Below, one piece after another: positions 56,111-64,000 of a stretch of DNA of 64,000 bases. A model generated the notes under the pieces. The model was not told where the DNA came from. It saw only the letters and a program-made list of their open reading frames with translations, and made no database searches. Position 1 is the stretch's first letter, and each line of letters starts with the position of its first letter. Source of the DNA: Lysobacter niastensis (GTDB taxonomy: Bacteria; Pseudomonadota; Gammaproteobacteria; Xanthomonadales; Xanthomonadaceae). Position numbers and translations under genes: made by a program. The stretch covers positions 248,001-312,000 of the forward strand of contig NZ_JADLZT010000003.1 of NCBI RefSeq assembly GCF_015453285.1, given 5' to 3'.

Positions 56111-57184
56111 TTACTTCAGCACCCAGTACACGTCGTACTCGCCGTCTTCGGTGAAGCCCTTGTCGATGCCGCCCTTCCACGACTCGTACGGACGCTCGAT
56201 GGTCTCGTAACCGCGGGTCAGCGACCAGGCGCGCAGGGCGTCGCGGATCTTCGGCAGGTTGGCCATGTGGCCCTTGAACGGAACCATCGCGACCTTGGCC
56301 GGCTCGCGGAACTCGAACGTGACCGGACCTTCCAGCTTCACGTCCAGCTTGGTGGCCGGACCCGTCGCACCGGCCTTGCGGACCGGCTGGGTGACGTCGA
56401 ACGAATAGGTTTCCGAACCGAACTCGTTGGTGACGATGCGCACCGGACCGGCAGCCTCGAGGCCGTTGGCGGCCATGACCTTGGTGATCCACTGCATGTT
56501 GTTCTGCATCGCGCGCTGCACGGCTTCGTTGCTGCGCTCGACCGCGGCGGTCACGATCAGCAGGTTCTCGGCCGGACGCTCGACGGTCTTCGGCGCCAGC
56601 GACGGGTCGTCCTTGCTCATCTCGGCGTAGTCGTAGTTCGGCACCGTGGCGAGCATGTTGGACAGGCGCGACAGGCCCAGCTTCATGTCTTCGCCGACGC
56701 TGCTGCTGACGTACAGACCGGCGTAACGGCCGATCAGGTTCCAGCCGTAGTCGACGTCGTAGGTCTGGGTGATCTCGACGTTGCGGCCCATGCGGCCGGT
56801 CGGCTTCAGCGTGAAGACGGTGCGCTTGTTGCGGCCCGGCTCGATGTCGGTCAGCGCATAGGCGACGCGCTTGCCCGGCTCGCTGGCGGTGATCTCCCAG
56901 CTACCCTGGCGCAGACCCTTTTCCTGGGAGTCGTAGTCCAGACGCGCACCGACGCCGGATTCCGGACCCGACAGCTTGAGCTGCATCTTGGGGTCCTTCA
57001 TCACCAGCGGGTTCCAGTCCGGGAAACGGCGCAGGCTGTTGATGGTGTCGAACACGATCGTCACCTTGCGGTTGGTCTCGACCGAATGCGACAGGTGGCG
57101 GTTATCGGGCAGCAGCACGCCCACAATCAGAAACAGGGCGAGGACGATCGCCAGGGAAATCAAAATTTCGATCAGACGGGTCAT
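56111..57184 (-). CDS. SRPBCC family membrane-anchored protein
   Basis: 357 residues. One N-terminal membrane helix (LISLAIVLALFLIVGVLL), then a START/polyketide-cyclase-like domain (VTIVFDTINSLRRFPDWNPLV, GARLDYDSQEKGLRQGSWEIT) and a second half that resembles a GyrI-like or SOUL-like ligand-binding part (FEFREPAKVAMVPFKGHMANLPKIRDALRAWSLTRGYE). Binds a hydrophobic ligand in all likelihood. Alone between two hairpins; no operon partner. Confidence 0.82.
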   Translation of the reverse strand: MTRLIEILISLAIVLALFLIVGVLLPDNRHLSHSVETNRKVTIVFDTINSLRRFPDWNPLVMKDPKMQLKLSGPESGVGARLDYDSQEKGLRQGSWEITASEPGKRVAYALTDIEPGRNKRTVFTLKPTGRMGRNVEITQTYDVDYGWNLIGRYAGLYVSSSVGEDMKLGLSRLSNMLATVPNYDYAEMSKDDPSLAPKTVERPAENLLIVTAAVERSNEAVQRAMQNNMQWITKVMAANGLEAAGPVRIVTNEFGSETYSFDVTQPVRKAGATGPATKLDVKLEGPVTFEFREPAKVAMVPFKGHMANLPKIRDALRAWSLTRGYETIERPYESWKGGIDKGFTEDGEYDVYWVLK

Positions 57185-57514
57185 TCAGGGTTCTCCAGGG
57201 CCGTGACCCGGGCCGGGCCGGGGCGCAGACCGACAATCGTAGCAAGGAAGCTGATCGGAGCGTAGCCGTCCATTCACTCGCCCGATCCGGCACGGGCCGG
57301 TACTGGTGACCCGATTTCGTCCGGCCGCGGCCGGCCACGAGTGCCCGGGCGCTGTGCCGGCCGCGGCCCACCGTTCGCCTGCGTAGACGCGAAGTGACGA
57401 AGTCGAAGGGTCGGCCCCTGCAACTCGAAGGCCTTGATCGGGCGCAGTTTGCGAACCATCGGTTCGCGCGCCCGCGAACGCCCGGCGCGCTGCGCCGGGC
57501 GGGACATCCTGCCG
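57185..57514. other. 330-base non-coding stretch between the SRPBCC gene and the response regulator
   Basis: No supportable gene. It holds an AT-poor leader, a near copy (57419-57437) of the last codons of the neighbouring regulator, and a perfect GC hairpin at 57479-57501. An open frame on the minus strand is too low in quality to call. Confidence 0.7.
57479..57501 (-). terminator. hairpin behind the response regulator gene
   Basis: CGCCCGGCGC / GCGCCGGGCG, a perfect 10-base stem with a GCT loop, 14 bases after the stop at 57515. No T run. Confidence 0.5.
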
Positions 57515-58156
57515 TCAGACCAGTTGCAGTTCGAAGGCCTTGAGTACGGCCCGGGTGCGGTCGCGCACGCCGAGCTTGGACAGGATGTTGGACACGTGGT
57601 TCTTGATCGTGCCCTCGGCCACGCCCAGGGAGTTGGCGATTTCCTTGTTGGAGAAGCCGCCGGCCATCAGGCGCAGGATTTCGGTCTCGCGCTCAGTCAA
57701 CGGATCCGGGCGGTCCAGACTGACGAAGTCGTTGCGCATGTGCTCGAGCCCGGACAGCAGGCGCTGGGTCACCGCCGGCTGCACCAGCGAACCACCGTCG
57801 GCCACCGTCTGGATCGCGCCGACCAGTTGCTCCAGCGACACGTCCTTCAGCAGGTAGCCCTTGGCCCCCGCCTTGAGTCCGGCCAGCACCAGCTGATCGT
57901 CGTCGAAGGTGGTCAGGATGATGGTGGGTGGCAGGTTGTTGGTCCGGGCCAGCGCCTGCAGAGCCTCCAGCCCCGACATCACCGGCATGCGCATGTCCAT
58001 CAGGACCACATCCGGATTCACCTGCGGAATGATCTCCACCGCTTGGCGGCCGTCGCCGGCCTCGGCCACGACCTCGATGCCCTCGGCCAGCGCCAGCAGC
58101 GATCGCACACCCTGGCGGACCAGGGTCTGGTCGTCCACTAACAACACACGGATCAT
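57515..58156 (-). CDS. LuxR-type response regulator (DesR/NarL-like)
   Basis: 213 residues: receiver with D8/D9 pocket, phospho-acceptor D54 (VVLMDMRMPVMSG), Lys in YLLKDVS; LuxR-type helix-turn-helix at the end (LTERETEILRLMAGGFSNKEIANSLGVAEGTIKNHVSNILSKLGVRDRTRAVL). Start overlaps the stop of the kinase gene (ATGA). The pair looks like DesK/DesR, so membrane or lipid stress is the first guess for the signal. Confidence 0.93.
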   Translation of the reverse strand: MIRVLLVDDQTLVRQGVRSLLALAEGIEVVAEAGDGRQAVEIIPQVNPDVVLMDMRMPVMSGLEALQALARTNNLPPTIILTTFDDDQLVLAGLKAGAKGYLLKDVSLEQLVGAIQTVADGGSLVQPAVTQRLLSGLEHMRNDFVSLDRPDPLTERETEILRLMAGGFSNKEIANSLGVAEGTIKNHVSNILSKLGVRDRTRAVLKAFELQLV

Positions 58157-59349
58157 GCGATCACTCCTTCACAGGCAGCGGCCGCAGCCGCCGAGGCCGG
58201 CAGCGTGAGGTAGAGGCAGAAGCCTTCCTCCGGCCGGGTTTCGATTTTCAGGTTGCCGCCGTGCTGCATCAGACGCTCGCGCATGCCGCGCAGGCCGTTG
58301 CCGCTGACGAAGTTGTCCGCACCGCGGCCGTCGTCGCGCGCGCTCATCGTGATGCATTCCTTCTCGCGACGCGCGCAGATCCACAGGTTGCGCGCGCCGG
58401 CGTGGCGGACCGCGTTGGTGATGATTTCCTGGGTGCAGCGGAGCATCACGTGGGCGCGCTCGGGATCGTCGACCGTCAACGGCGCCTCGATGTCCATGTG
58501 GATGTCCAGCGCAGGCACGTTCTCGGCCAACGGCAGCAGGGCCGCGGACAGGTCGATCGCGCCTTCCTCGCGCAGCTGGCTGACCACCTCGCGCACGTCG
58601 GTCAACAGCAGGCGCGCCAGGGTATGCGCCTGCTGGACATGCTCCTTGGCGCGCCCCTCTGAGAGATGGCCGGCGACCTCGAGGTTGAGGCTCAGCGCGG
58701 TGAGGTGGTGGCCGAGCAGATCATGCAGCTCCCGCGAGATCCGGGTGCGCTCGTTCACGCGGACGCTCTCGCCGAGCAGGGCGCGGGTGGCACGCAGCTC
58801 CGCATTCAGGCGGCGCTGCTCCTCGCGGGCCTCGGCCTGCTGGCGGGCGACCAGCGCGGTCACGAACACCAGGCTGGAGAACCCCATGTAGGCCATCGCC
58901 TGCAGCACCGCCAGGGTCGGCGGGAAGTCCAGCGCCATCACGAAAACCGGGATGGTCGCGATATTGCCGCCCACCAGCCAGGCCAGGCCCCAGCGGACCG
59001 GCATCAGCCAGGGCAGCAGGCCGGCCACGACCATCAGCAGGATGCTGCTGAGGCCGGTGCCCGAGAAATAGCCGACCCCGATCGCGCAGGTCGTCAGCAA
59101 CAGCAGCAGGACGTGATCGACCACGCCCGGCTGGCGCTGGCCGAGCTGGTGGGTGATCCACCAGTACACGACGCCGAAGGCCAGGTAGGCCGCCAGCCAG
59201 CGCAGCACCAGCAGGAACGGCGGGCCGCCCGACTCGGGCTGGAGGATGGTCGGGTCGAACCAGATGTTCAGCAGCCACAGTCCGACCGCGGCCCAGGTGA
59301 ACAGGCCGGCATAGCGCAGCAGTCGCGAATGGTTGAGTCGGGCCAACAT
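58153..59349 (-). CDS. sensor histidine kinase (DesK-like, HisKA_3)
   Basis: 398 residues: six membrane helices in 10-165 with short loops and no separate sensor domain, then HisKA_3 with RISRELHDLLGHHLTALSLNLEV (phospho-His 209), and ATP domain ending GRGADNFVSGNGLRGMRERL. A polytopic input region with no loops fits sensing of membrane state, as for DesK. Divergent from the GNAT-min genes by 271 bases. Confidence 0.92.
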   Translation of the reverse strand: MLARLNHSRLLRYAGLFTWAAVGLWLLNIWFDPTILQPESGGPPFLLVLRWLAAYLAFGVVYWWITHQLGQRQPGVVDHVLLLLLTTCAIGVGYFSGTGLSSILLMVVAGLLPWLMPVRWGLAWLVGGNIATIPVFVMALDFPPTLAVLQAMAYMGFSSLVFVTALVARQQAEAREEQRRLNAELRATRALLGESVRVNERTRISRELHDLLGHHLTALSLNLEVAGHLSEGRAKEHVQQAHTLARLLLTDVREVVSQLREEGAIDLSAALLPLAENVPALDIHMDIEAPLTVDDPERAHVMLRCTQEIITNAVRHAGARNLWICARREKECITMSARDDGRGADNFVSGNGLRGMRERLMQHGGNLKIETRPEEGFCLYLTLPASAAAAAACEGVIA

Positions 59350-59561
59350 GTCAGCATGCTAGCTGTATCAAGGCCCTGCCGGGCCATCCGAAAGTCATGC
59401 CTGAGCCCTCGCTGCCAATCTCCGCTCGCCGGAAGGGTCCCTGCACCCGGCCGGCGCGAAACGCCGGCGAGCCACGACACGCCGGACGCGGGTAGCCCGT
59501 ACAACCCCCCAACGCACCGGCTTACGAGCACCGTCGAGCGGTCGCCGCAGTTCAAAGGCCA

Positions 59562-59570
59562 TGCGATAAT
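59562..59570 (+). promoter_or_regulatory. extended -10 promoter candidate of the GNAT-min run
   Basis: TGCGATAAT, an extended -10 in AT-richer DNA 51 bases before the GNAT start. No good -35 is seen upstream. Confidence 0.35.
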
Positions 59571-59620
59571 GACTTTTAAGGCCGCCAGTTTCTGCGGCCG
59601 CTGAACTGTGGAGTCCTGGA

Positions 59621-60229
59621 ATGTCGATCGTCGTCCGCGACGTGCGAGAGCACGAGCTGGATTCCGTCCTTGCCCTCAATAACGCCGCCGGACCCGCGAT
59701 CCTGCCGCTGGATGCGGCCAGACTGCGTCACTTCTTCGAGACCGCCGAGTACTTCCGCGTCGCTGAGCGCGATGGCACCCTCGCCGGCTTCCTGATCGGC
59801 ATGGGCGCCGGCGCGGATCACGACAGCAGCAATTTCCGCTGGTTCCGCGAGCGCTATCCGGACTTCTTCTACATCGACCGCATCGTCGTCGCCAGCCGGC
59901 GTCGCGGTGGCGGTGTCGGCCGCGCGTTCTACGCCGATGCGCAGAGCTACGCCGAGCTGCGTTACCCGCAGCTGGCTTGCGAGGTCTTCCTCGAAGGCAC
60001 CAACGATCCGGTGCTGCTCTTCCACGGCAGCTTCGGCTTCCGCGAAGTCGGCCAACACCTGATGACCGAGACCGGGCTGCGCGCCGCAATGCTGATGAAA
60101 CAGCTGTGCAGCTATCCGTGGGTCCATGAGACTTACGGCAACGCACTGCCCGACGTGCCGTGGATCACCCAGCCGCGCACCTCCAACCAGGCCGCGCTGG
60201 TGCGCCGCCCGACGGGAACCTGCCCATGA
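59621..60229 (+). CDS. GNAT acetyltransferase coupled to minC
   Basis: 202 residues, single GNAT domain (DRIVVASRRRGGGVGRAFYADAQSYAE as motif A, VLLFHGSFGFREVGQHLM near the end). A C-terminal extension of about 45 residues (KQLCSYPWVHETYGNALPDVPWITQPR) is unusual for GNATs. The stop overlaps the minC start (ATGA), so it is the first gene of the min run. The substrate is unknown. Confidence 0.82.
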   Translation: MSIVVRDVREHELDSVLALNNAAGPAILPLDAARLRHFFETAEYFRVAERDGTLAGFLIGMGAGADHDSSNFRWFRERYPDFFYIDRIVVASRRRGGGVGRAFYADAQSYAELRYPQLACEVFLEGTNDPVLLFHGSFGFREVGQHLMTETGLRAAMLMKQLCSYPWVHETYGNALPDVPWITQPRTSNQAALVRRPTGTCP

Positions 60230-60999
60230 GCGTGGCGGTGGACTACGAACAGGCCGGCGAACTCAAGATCGGCCAGGTCGGCATCGCCAATCTCCGCATC
60301 CGCACCCTCGACGTTTCCCGTCTCGTCGAAGAAATGCGCAGCCGCGTGCAGCGCGCGCCGAATCTGTTCGCGCGCGCCGCGATCGTCGTCGACTTCGGCG
60401 GCCTCACGCGCGCACCGGACACGAACACCGCGCGCGCCCTGATCGAAGGACTGCGCGATGCCGGCGTGCTGCCGGTGGCGATCGCCTACGGCACCAGCGA
60501 GATCGAACGCCTCTCCGAGGCGCTGGGCCTGCCGCTGCTCGCCAAGTTCCGCGCCTCGTACGAGCGCGCCGATGGCGCCAAGCCAGAACCCGAACCAGCG
60601 CCTCCGCCGCGCCGCGAAGCGGCTGCGGCGGCGCCCGCACCGGCGCCGGCACAGGCCGCCGCGGCGGCATCGCCAGGCATGATGCTGGCGAAGCCCGTGC
60701 GTTCCGGCCAGCAGATCTACGCCGACAACCGCGACCTGACCGTACTCACAACGGTCGGCGCCGGTGCAGAAGTCATTGCAGACGGCTCCGTGCATATTTA
60801 CGGTGCATTGCGAGGGAGAGCACTGGCGGGGGCGCAGGGCAACGAAGAGGCGCGCATCTTCTGCCGCGAGTTCCATGCGGAGCTCGTGGCGATCGCCGGG
60901 CACTACAAGGTGCTGGAAGACATACCGAAGGACCTGCGCGGCAAGGCCGTGCAGGTCTGGCTCGAAGACCAACAACTTAGAATCGCGGCGCTCGACTGA
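60226..60999 (+). CDS. minC: septum site-determining protein MinC
   Basis: Inhibitor of FtsZ polymerisation at the poles, recruited by MinD. 257 residues: N-terminal domain to about 115 (LKIGQVGIANLRIRTLD), an Ala/Pro-rich linker about 120-150 (EPEPAPPPRREAAAAAPAPA), then the beta-helical C-domain (VRSGQQIYADNRDLTVLTTVGAGAEVIADGSVHIYGALRGRALAG), which binds MinD. Start ATG 60226 overlaps the GNAT stop. Confidence 0.95.
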   Translation: MSVAVDYEQAGELKIGQVGIANLRIRTLDVSRLVEEMRSRVQRAPNLFARAAIVVDFGGLTRAPDTNTARALIEGLRDAGVLPVAIAYGTSEIERLSEALGLPLLAKFRASYERADGAKPEPEPAPPPRREAAAAAPAPAPAQAAAAASPGMMLAKPVRSGQQIYADNRDLTVLTTVGAGAEVIADGSVHIYGALRGRALAGAQGNEEARIFCREFHAELVAIAGHYKVLEDIPKDLRGKAVQVWLEDQQLRIAALD

Positions 61000-61024
61000 C
61001 GCTGCATCACCGGAGGATCAGAAC

Positions 61025-61834
61025 TTGGCGGAGATCATCGTAGTCACCTCGGGCAAAGGCGGCGTCGGCAAGACCACGACCAGCGCCAGCCTCGCCTGCG
61101 GCCTCGCGCGCCGCGGCCACAAGGTTGCCGTCATCGACTTCGACGTCGGCCTGCGCAACCTCGACCTGATCATGGGCTGCGAGCGTCGCGTGGTTTACGA
61201 CTTCGTCAACGTCGTCAACGGCGAAGCCTCGCTGAAGCAAGCGCTGATCAAGGACAAGCGCTTCGACACCCTGCACGTGCTGGCCGCCTCGCAGACGCGC
61301 GACAAGGACGCGCTGACCAAGGAAGGCGTGCAGAAGGTGCTGGAAGACCTGGCCGCCGACGGCTTCGACTACATCGTCTGCGACTCCCCGGCCGGCATCG
61401 AGAAGGGCGCGTTCCTGGCGATGTACTTCGCCGACCAGGCCGTCGTCGTCGTGAACCCGGAAGTGTCGTCGGTGCGCGACTCCGATCGCATCCTCGGCCT
61501 GCTCGCATCCAAGACCCGCCGCGCCGAGAACGGCGAGCGCGTCAAGGAGCACCTGCTGCTGACCCGATACAGCCCCAAGCGCGTGGAAACCGGCGAGATG
61601 CTCAGCATCGGCGACGTCGAGGAAATCCTCGGCCTGAAGTCGGTCGGCGTTATCCCTGAGTCCAGCGACGTGCTCAACGCCTCCAACAAGGGCGAGCCGG
61701 TGATCCTGGAGACCGAGTCCGATGCCGCCCAGGCTTACGACGACGCGGTGGCGCGCCTGCTCGGCGACACCCGGGCACTGCGATTCACCACGGTGGAGAA
61801 GAAGGGCTTCTTCAGCAAGATCTTCGGAGGTTGA
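61025..61834 (+). CDS. minD: septum site-determining protein MinD
   Basis: Membrane-bound ATPase that recruits MinC and, with MinE, oscillates from pole to pole. 269 residues from TTG 61025 (GGAGG eight bases upstream). Deviant Walker [11 protein letters not shown] at 10-19, [23 protein letters not shown] (Walker B) and the C-terminal amphipathic membrane targeting helix [13 protein letters not shown]. 25 bases after minC. Confidence 0.95.
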   Translation: MAEIIVVTSGKGGVGKTTTSASLACGLARRGHKVAVIDFDVGLRNLDLIMGCERRVVYDFVNVVNGEASLKQALIKDKRFDTLHVLAASQTRDKDALTKEGVQKVLEDLAADGFDYIVCDSPAGIEKGAFLAMYFADQAVVVVNPEVSSVRDSDRILGLLASKTRRAENGERVKEHLLLTRYSPKRVETGEMLSIGDVEEILGLKSVGVIPESSDVLNASNKGEPVILETESDAAQAYDDAVARLLGDTRALRFTTVEKKGFFSKIFGG

Positions 61835-61836
61835 CC

Positions 61837-62103
61837 ATGGGTCTGTTCGATTTCCTGCTTCAGAAGAAGCAGACCGCCACGATCGCCAAGGACCGCCTGC
61901 GCATCATCGTCGCGCACGAGCGCGCCGGCCGCGGCGGCACCAGCCCGGACTACCTGCCGATGCTGCAGCGCGAGCTGCTGGAAGTGATCCGCAAGTACAT
62001 CAACGTCGATGCCGATGCGGTCAAGGTCGACCTGATCGGCGACGGCGACAACAAGGTGCTCGACATCTCCGTCGCGCTGCCCGAGTCGCCGGCTCAGGCC
62101 TGA
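61837..62103 (+). CDS. minE: cell division topological specificity factor MinE
   Basis: 88 residues; N-terminal membrane-binding [28 protein letters not shown], containing the MinD-activating helix, and C-terminal dimer domain [31 protein letters not shown] 61837 has GGAGG upstream within minD; two bases between the minD stop and this start. Confidence 0.95.
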   Translation: MGLFDFLLQKKQTATIAKDRLRIIVAHERAGRGGTSPDYLPMLQRELLEVIRKYINVDADAVKVDLIGDGDNKVLDISVALPESPAQA

Positions 62104-62110
62104 TGTCCGC

Positions 62111-62143
62111 ATGCGTCATTCCGGCGAGGCCGGAATGACGCAT
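62111..62143. repeat. REP-like palindrome behind minE
   Basis: ATGCGTCATTCCGGC (62111-62125), GAG, GCCGGAATGACGCAT (62129-62143): a perfect 15-base inverted repeat. The core CGTCATTCCGGC is the kind of palindrome that is repeated many times in xanthomonad and other genomes; only one copy is in this window. It could also act as transcript end for minCDE. Confidence 0.7.
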
Positions 62144-62175
62144 GGGGCGATGAAGCAGTTCCACCGAACGCCGCC

Positions 62176-62658
62176 ATGCTGATCCTCGCCGACGTCCGCT
62201 TCGACGACGTCGCCCACCTGCTCGCCCGCTACGACCTGCAGTTGCAGCGCGTGGACGACGGCCATCCGATCCCCGGCAGTTACTGGGGCGAATGCGAAGC
62301 GGGCCTGATCGGAAGCACCGTCTACGCACGCAGCGACACGCCGCTGCACTCGCTGTTGCACGAAGCCTCGCACCTGATTGTGCTGCCGCCCGAACGCCGC
62401 GCCGCGGTGCACACCGACGCGACCGATTCGGTGGAGGAAGAAGACGCGGTGTGCGTCCTGCAGGCATTGCTCGGCGATGTCCTGCCCGGCGTCGGCCACG
62501 AGCGCGTGCTCGCCGACATGGACGCCTGGGGCTACACATTCAGGCTCGGCTCGGCGCGTGCGTACTTCGAAGATGACGCCGACAACGCGTGGCGATGGCT
62601 GCATGCGCGCGGCCTCGCCGATCTGAATCTGCGCAAGATCTGCTTGCCCGGCAGCTGA
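62176..62658 (+). CDS. HEXXH-containing protein of unknown function
   Basis: 160 residues without signal peptide. It has a metallopeptidase-like motif HEASH at 62-66 in PLHSLLHEASHLIVLPPERR, followed by a run of acidic residues (DSVEEEDAVCVLQALL, about 83-98) that could provide the third zinc ligand. Such a short zincin could be a free-standing protease domain. No known family recognised. Confidence 0.72.
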   Translation: MLILADVRFDDVAHLLARYDLQLQRVDDGHPIPGSYWGECEAGLIGSTVYARSDTPLHSLLHEASHLIVLPPERRAAVHTDATDSVEEEDAVCVLQALLGDVLPGVGHERVLADMDAWGYTFRLGSARAYFEDDADNAWRWLHARGLADLNLRKICLPGS

Positions 62659-62780
62659 ACTGTTCAGCGCATTGCGATGCAGCGGCTTCGACGCTGGCCT
62701 GCATCGAAGAACGCATGCGTTCCTTCTGATTACAGGGGATTTCCCACGGCTTCGCATCGAAGCCCAATTCAGGAGGCAAC

Positions 62781-63713
62781 ATGGACGTGCGTATCGGCGC
62801 ATGCACCTTGATCACCGCAGCCGGACTGCTTGCCGGCATCCATGACGCGTCGGCGGAGCGGCTGCTGACCATACGCGACCAGTCCACCGGGCAGAGCGTG
62901 ACGCTGACCGGCGACAATGCGGGATTCCTCATCGACGGCAGCGGCGACGGCGTCAACATCGATGTGTTCGCGCAGTCAGCCAAGCTGGGGCCTGCGTTCG
63001 TGTCCGGTGCGACGTGGTTTATGCGCTTCGAGGCGCCGCCAGGCGAGACGCTGCAGCCTGGCCGTTACATCAACGCCGGCTGCCCGTTCGCGCTGCGCAC
63101 GGGCCGCGTACCGTCCATGCAGGTGACCGAGGACAATCCGATCTGCCGCCCGGATACCGATTCAATCTGGGGCAGCTTCGAGATCCGCCAGATCGCCTAC
63201 GACACCGCCGGCAAGATCTCCTCGATCGAACTGACCTTCAGGCAGCACTCCGGTTCGCCCGACGCACCGCCGCTGGTCGGCCTGCTGCGGCTGGATACCG
63301 ACCCGCTGTCGTTCGTCGTGGAAAGCGATCGGCGGTTCGCACTGGGACAGACTTCGCAGAAGAACTTCGGCGACTCCAGCCTGTTCTCGCTCAACGGCAC
63401 CACGGCGGGGATCGACTACACCGCCTCGGTGATCAAGGACCACTGGGCGATCACGATCGCTCCGCCGGAAGGGCAACTGCTGCAGGCGGGCAAGACCTAT
63501 ACGACGCGCAACTTCGCGACCGGCCCGAACGCGGGGCTGGTGGTGTTGCGCGGCCTGGGCTTCCGGGGTTGCAGCGACGCGACGGGCACGCTGCGCGTGC
63601 GCGGGCTGAACACGGACTCCGCGGGCAATGTCGTCGGATTGCATGCCGATTTCGAGTACCGCTGCCCCGGTTCGAACGCAGCCCTGCGCGGCACCATCCG
63701 TCACCACCTCTGA
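62781..63713 (+). CDS. secreted protein of unknown function
   Basis: 310 residues with signal peptide (GACTLITAAGLLAGIHDASAE) cleaved near 25. The mature chain is all-beta in appearance with four Cys (NAGCPFAL, NPICRPD, FRGCSDATG, EYRCPGSN) that may pair into two disulfides. Motif-like repeats: SGDGVNIDVFAQSAKLGP and NAGLVVLRGLGF. No domain recognised. 122 bases after the HEXXH gene. Confidence 0.75.
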   Translation: MDVRIGACTLITAAGLLAGIHDASAERLLTIRDQSTGQSVTLTGDNAGFLIDGSGDGVNIDVFAQSAKLGPAFVSGATWFMRFEAPPGETLQPGRYINAGCPFALRTGRVPSMQVTEDNPICRPDTDSIWGSFEIRQIAYDTAGKISSIELTFRQHSGSPDAPPLVGLLRLDTDPLSFVVESDRRFALGQTSQKNFGDSSLFSLNGTTAGIDYTASVIKDHWAITIAPPEGQLLQAGKTYTTRNFATGPNAGLVVLRGLGFRGCSDATGTLRVRGLNTDSAGNVVGLHADFEYRCPGSNAALRGTIRHHL

Positions 63714-63744
63714 GGGAGGGGGACCGCCCGGAACTTCCGGGCCC

Positions 63745-63773
63745 GGAGCGCCGGCCGAACCCGGCCGCGCTCC
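63745..63773 (+). terminator. hairpin between the secreted protein and the last gene
   Basis: GGAGCG (63745-63750) and CGCTCC (63768-63773) form the base, with CGGCC/GGCCG inside. Followed by GCTTTGCC; the T run is short. Confidence 0.45.
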
Positions 63774-63870
63774 GCTTTGCCGGCCTTGGCCCGGAACTTG
63801 CCAGCAGCGCCCCGCCCCTACTAGCCTGCGCACTCCACGCGCCGGCACCGGCGCCCGCAGAGGAAGTCCC

Positions 63871-64000
63871 GTGAACCACCGTCATCTCCTGCTCTCGCTG
63901 GCCGTTGCCACGAGCCTGCTTTCGCTCTCGGCCTGCAAGAAGGAGCCGACCCCGGCGACCGGCACTGCCGGCACCCAGGCTCCGTCCGGCGAAACCGCCG
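63871..64000 (+). CDS. lipoprotein, 5' end only
   Basis: 43 residues visible before the window ends. GTG 63871 has GAGGAAG upstream. Signal peptide with lipobox SLSAC (LLSLAVATSLLSLSACKKEPTPATG) and a linker rich in Ala/Thr/Pro typical of periplasmic lipoproteins. M13-type peptidases in xanthomonads often begin like this, but nothing of the catalytic part is visible, so the function is open. Confidence 0.7.
   Translation, partial: MNHRHLLLSLAVATSLLSLSACKKEPTPATGTAGTQAPSGETA

Noticed and set aside
57274..57507. Minus-strand open frame of 77 codons between the SRPBCC and response regulator genes
   Set aside because: Pro/Arg-rich, no ribosome site, and it crosses the GC hairpin; treated as non-coding.
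60600..60665. Low-complexity Ala/Pro DNA taken as a repeat array
   Set aside because: It is the flexible linker of MinC, in frame and expected.
1..64000. CRISPR array, insertion sequence, phage or integrative element
   Set aside because: No regularly spaced repeats, no transposase, integrase or tail genes, no flanking attachment repeats; gene content is core chromosome throughout.

Overview
The window is chromosomal DNA of a very GC-rich gammaproteobacterium, most probably of the Xanthomonadaceae/Lysobacteraceae (Lysobacter-, Luteimonas- or Xanthomonas-like). This is inferred from gene content and protein flavour: an NAD-type isocitrate dehydrogenase, phoBR-ppk-ppx, an opgH/opgG-type pair, creBCD, minCDE behind an acetyltransferase gene, and Bpt. 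Genes are dense, usually separated by less than 250 bases, and often coupled by ATGA overlaps. I see no rRNA, tRNA, CRISPR array, insertion sequence, integrase or prophage gene. The region reads as core chromosome with a few lineage-specific hypothetical genes. About 70 protein genes are supported; one is cut at each window edge.

Layout. 1-3 kb: NhaC-type antiporter (partial), NAD-isocitrate dehydrogenase, AhpD-like protein and glutaredoxin, all on the minus strand. 3.3-11 kb (+): BepA-like M48/TPR protease, phoB with a Pho-box-like site, phoR, ppk and ppx, a phosphate-sensing and polyphosphate module. 11-14.5 kb (-): opgH and an OpgG/OpgD protein for osmoregulated periplasmic glucans. 14.7-16.4 kb (+): GT4 glycosyltransferase coupled to a PAP2 phosphatase. 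16.4-21.9 kb (-): GNAT, nitrilase-fold hydrolase and lipoprotein, then creBC and creD with an exact cre-tag. 22-26.7 kb: rlmJ, polysaccharide deacetylase, a ZnT9-like CDF transporter, GNAT, methyltransferase. 26.8-27.8 kb (-): ohrR and ohr sharing an identical palindromic operator. 28-36.9 kb (+): mfd, acyltransferase, histidine phosphatase lipoprotein, endonuclease V, lipoprotein, pirin, secreted protein, aquaporin Z. 37-42.3 kb (-): small secreted protein, second pirin, then methyltransferase, rlmKL, alpha/beta hydrolase and MOSC genes in one run. 42.5-45 kb (+): AmpD-like amidase, TesB thioesterase, DUF2007 protein. 45.1-50.8 kb: six-EF-hand protein, bpt, EEP lipoprotein, purT with a partner, beta-propeller-like lipoprotein. 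50.8-52.4 kb (+): a four-gene SPFH / membrane protein / ribbon-helix-helix / DUF4177 operon with a repeated palindromic operator. 52.5-59.3 kb: VanY-like peptidase, acyltransferase, AlkA-type glycosylase, DUF423, SRPBCC protein, and a DesK/DesR-like two-component pair. 59.6-62.1 kb (+): GNAT-minC-minD-minE. 62.2-64 kb (+): HEXXH protein, secreted protein and the start of a lipoprotein gene.

How the genes work together. Several regulatory circuits can be read from DNA sites next to their regulators: phosphate starvation (Pho-box-like site before phoB, followed by phoR-ppk-ppx), CreBC (TTCAC-N6-TTCAC between creC and creD), organic peroxide stress (two ATAGCGCGCTAT palindromes, one before ohrR and one before ohr), and probable self-control of the SPFH operon by its own ribbon-helix-helix protein (TTGATATC repeats one helical turn apart). 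Envelope functions are prominent: periplasmic glucans, wall recycling, BepA, acyltransferases, deacetylase, VanY and many lipoproteins. The best candidate for an undescribed system is the SPFH/RHH/DUF4177 operon. The three tandem micro-duplications just behind genes, two of which include the stop codon, are a second unusual pattern.
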